From: Solidesulfovibrio sp.
GTDB taxonomy: Bacteria; Desulfobacterota; Desulfovibrionia; Desulfovibrionales; Desulfovibrionaceae
Direction of reading: 5' to 3'
Length of the DNA: 64,000 nt
NCBI RefSeq assembly: GCF_038562415.1
Contig: NZ_JBCFBA010000011.1
Span: 62,001 to 126,000, forward strand
The notes under the pieces are model-generated. The model ran no database searches. It was not told where the DNA came from and was given only the letters and a program-made list of their open reading frames with translations. Numbering within the stretch: position 1 is the first letter of the stretch; each line of letters starts with the position of its first letter. Of this stretch, positions 61,952 to 64,000 are shown one piece after another. Made by a program: the position numbers and the translations under genes.

Positions 61952-62956
61952 TCAGGCCACGATGACCTGCTTGCCGACCATGGCCCCGGTGCGCTGGCGC
62001 AGGTGGGCCTGGCGGACGGTTTCGGCCGTGAGCCCGGACAGCGTCCGGCCAAGGGTCGTGCGCAGGCGGCCCTCGTCCACGAGCCTGGCCACGGATTCCA
62101 GGATCTGCCCCTGGCGGGCCATGTCGTCGGTGGCGAAAAGCGACCGCGTGAACATGAATTCCCAGCAGATGCGGGCGCTTTTTTGCTTGAACAGCCGAAT
62201 GTCCAGCGGCCCGGCCGGGTCGTCGATGAGGCAGACCGCCCCTTGCGGGGCCAGCACCTCGGCCATGGCCGCCCAGTGTTCCTCGGCGTGGGTGGTGCAG
62301 TAGATCGCCTCCACCTGGTCCAGCCCGGCCGCCCGCAGGCCCGTGGCCAGATCCTGGCGCCCGATGACGGCCGCGGCGCCGAGTTCCCGGCACCAGGCGG
62401 CGGACTCGGGCCGGCCGGCCGTGGCCGCCACGGTCAGCCCGGCCCAGGCGGCCAGTTGGATGACCATGGAGCCGACCCCGCCGGCGCCGCCGACAACCAG
62501 CAGCCGCGCCCCGGCGTTGGCGCCGGCGGCCGGGGCGAAGCCCAGCCGGTCGAACAGGCCTTCCCAGGCGGTCAGGCCGGTCAGGGGCAGCCCGGCGGCC
62601 TCGGCCGGGGACAGGCCGGCCGGGGCGGCGGCCACCAGCCGTTCGTCCACGAGCTGGCAGGCGGCGTTGCTGCCGTCGCGCGCGAGTTCGCCGGCGTAGA
62701 AGACCGCCTGGCCGGGAGAAAAACGCCGGGCTTCGGGCCCGACGGCGGCCACGACGCCCCGGGCGTCCCAGCCGAGGATGCGTTCCTGGCCCGGGGCCAG
62801 GCGGTCGAAGACCTTGGTGTCCACGGGGTTGACGCCGACGGCCTGGATGTCGACCAGGATGTCGCGGCCCTGGGGTGCGGGGACGGGGCGGTCCGCGTCG
62901 CGGAAGGCCCCGGGATCGGCGGGGGCGAACCCGCCCGTGGCGATGACGACGTGCAT
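61952..62956 (-). CDS. Zinc-type alcohol dehydrogenase/quinone oxidoreductase-like protein
   Basis: A 334-residue MDR-family protein of the quinone reductase (ZTA1) branch, lacking structural zinc cysteines. GVNPVDTKVF, ILGWDARGVVAAVGP, LPLTGLTAWEGLF and the NAD(P)H loop LLVVGGAGGVGSMVIQLAAW are visible. Likely NADPH-dependent reduction of quinones or enones. ATG 62956 has GGGAGG upstream. It lies between the glycan cluster and cheA, unrelated to either in function. Confidence 0.87.
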   Translation of the reverse strand: MHVVIATGGFAPADPGAFRDADRPVPAPQGRDILVDIQAVGVNPVDTKVFDRLAPGQERILGWDARGVVAAVGPEARRFSPGQAVFYAGELARDGSNAACQLVDERLVAAAPAGLSPAEAAGLPLTGLTAWEGLFDRLGFAPAAGANAGARLLVVGGAGGVGSMVIQLAAWAGLTVAATAGRPESAAWCRELGAAAVIGRQDLATGLRAAGLDQVEAIYCTTHAEEHWAAMAEVLAPQGAVCLIDDPAGPLDIRLFKQKSARICWEFMFTRSLFATDDMARQGQILESVARLVDEGRLRTTLGRTLSGLTAETVRQAHLRQRTGAMVGKQVIVA

Positions 62957-62990
62957 GGCCGGCCCTCCCTGGCCGTGGGCCGGGCGGTCC

Positions 62991-64000
62991 CTAGGCCTTG
63001 GACCGCCCGCCCGGCGTGGACATCAGGTAGATCTCGTGGGGGTCGAGGATGAGCACCACCGAGCCGTCGCCCATGATGGTCGCCCCGGAGATGCCGCGCA
63101 TGTCGAATTCCGAGAGGTAGGCGCCCAGGGGCTTGATGACGATCTCCTGGCGCTCCAGCAGCCGCTCGACAATGAGCCCCAGCCGGCGCTCGTTGTCCTG
63201 GAGGATGACGATGGGCACGATGTCCCGATCGCCCTGCTCCACGGGCAGTTCGAGGACCTCGGCCAGCTCCACGATGCCCAGGACCTCGCCGCGCAGGGTC
63301 ACGCACTTGCGCTTGTTGACCTCGGTCATGCGCTTGAGCTCGATCTTGGTCGTCTCGGACACGGAATCGAGCGGCAGGGCGTAGATCTGGCCGGCGACCA
63401 CGACCATCAGCGCGTCGATGATGGCCAGCGTCAGCGGCAGGGCCAGGGTGAACTTGGTGCCCTTGCCCACTTCGCTGGTCACGTTGACCGTGCCCTTGAG
63501 GTTCTTGATGTTGGTGCGCACCACGTCCATGCCCACGCCCCGGCCCGAGATGTCGGTGATTTTTTCGGCCGAGGAAAAGCCGGGCAGGAAGATGATGTCC
63601 ACGGCGTCCCGGTCGTCCAGGGCCTTGGCCTCTTCCGGGGTCATGAGGTTCTTTTTGACCGCCACCTCGCGCATCTTGGCCGGGTCGATGCCCTTGCCGT
63701 CGTCCTCGATCTCGATAGCCACGGAATTGCCCCGGTGGTAGGCCCGCAGCCACACCCGGCCCACCGGCGGCTTGCCGGCGGCCACGCGCTCGGCCTCGGT
63801 CTCGATGCCGTGGTCCACGGAATTGCGGATGAGGTGCACCAGGGGATCGCCGATGACCTCGACCACGGACTTGTCGAGTTCGGTCTCCTCGCCTTCGGTG
63901 ATCAGCGTCACTTCCTTGCCCGACTTGCGGGACAAATCGCGCACCAGGCGGGGAAACCGGGAAAAGACCGTGGACACGGGCACCATGCGCACCTTCATGA
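62991..64000 (-). CDS. cheA: Chemotaxis histidine kinase CheA, C-terminal part (continues beyond window)
   Basis: The frame is open to the window edge; only the C-terminal 336 residues are present. VMKVRMVPV-like start of the dimerisation end, HATPase region with HLIRNSVDHGIE and EDDGKGIDPAKM, ISGRGVGMDVVRTNI, and the C-terminal CheW-like domain (MVVVAGQIYALPLDSV onward). It autophosphorylates in response to chemoreceptors and phosphorylates CheY/CheB. The Hpt and P2 domains must lie outside the window. Confidence 0.93.
   Translation of the reverse strand, partial: MKVRMVPVSTVFSRFPRLVRDLSRKSGKEVTLITEGEETELDKSVVEVIGDPLVHLIRNSVDHGIETEAERVAAGKPPVGRVWLRAYHRGNSVAIEIEDDGKGIDPAKMREVAVKKNLMTPEEAKALDDRDAVDIIFLPGFSSAEKITDISGRGVGMDVVRTNIKNLKGTVNVTSEVGKGTKFTLALPLTLAIIDALMVVVAGQIYALPLDSVSETTKIELKRMTEVNKRKCVTLRGEVLGIVELAEVLELPVEQGDRDIVPIVILQDNERRLGLIVERLLERQEIVIKPLGAYLSEFDMRGISGATIMGDGSVVLILDPHEIYLMSTPGGRSKA

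Overview
The window looks like chromosome of a high-GC, sulfate-reducing Desulfovibrionaceae bacterium (Solidesulfovibrio/Desulfovibrio type). The reasons are GC-rich coding, a multiheme c-type cytochrome, an HdrD-like iron-sulfur protein, a tungsten/molybdenum aldehyde oxidoreductase, a sulfide-dependent type Thi4, and the overall gene content. The genus is inferred from gene content only.

Layout. 1-7300 is a mosaic: the start of a TauE/SafE-type permease (minus, cut by the window edge), a tRNA-Val 5-prime fragment, an AT-rich island with a ROK kinase fused to a membrane domain, an iron-sulfur flavodoxin-like protein, an IS3 transposase remnant, a secreted cyclase-family protein with a membrane protein, and a frameshifted permease. 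7491-10095 (minus) is arsR-acr3-xdhC. 10654-14062 (plus) is an aldehyde:ferredoxin oxidoreductase, a MoaD-like protein and an iron alcohol dehydrogenase. 14376-19364 (minus) is a glycerol operon: SorC-type regulator, glpD, glpF, glpK. A radical SAM protein follows (19773-20828).

The centrepiece is 21012-45758. A sigma-54 activator (AcoR) is divergent from a 22-kb plus-strand cluster holding a complete acetoin dehydrogenase (two E2 proteins, E1 alpha, E1 beta, E3, AcoX), two 2,3-butanediol/acetoin dehydrogenases of unrelated families, thiC and thi4 for the TPP cofactor, and two lipoylation systems: a LipB-LipA fusion, and an sLpl(AB)-LipT-LipS1-LipS2 set. Embedded between the two lipoate systems are an 11-CXXCH cytochrome c fused to a NarI/HdrE-like membrane domain, a GcvH-like lipoyl carrier without any other glycine cleavage gene, and an HdrD-like CCG-domain protein. 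The E3 has a damaged NAD-binding motif. Together this suggests acetoin oxidation in which dihydrolipoyl electrons may leave through a lipoyl carrier and a membrane Hdr/cytochrome complex instead of, or besides, NAD. Near-perfect sigma-54 promoters and repeated TGTTC-N7-GAACA palindromes in three intergenic gaps tie the cluster to AcoR.

45811-49693 (minus) holds an orphan ABC ATPase behind an 18-bp palindrome and a multi-PAS hybrid histidine kinase. 49912-61810 (minus) is a tightly coupled cell-surface glycan cluster: polytopic glycosyltransferase, hexapeptide acyltransferase, Gfo/Idh oxidoreductase, two DegT aminotransferases, nucleotide-sugar epimerase, flavin reductase, sulfotransferase, GT2, methyltransferase, polysaccharide deacetylase. 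The window ends with a quinone-oxidoreductase-like protein and the C-terminal part of CheA.
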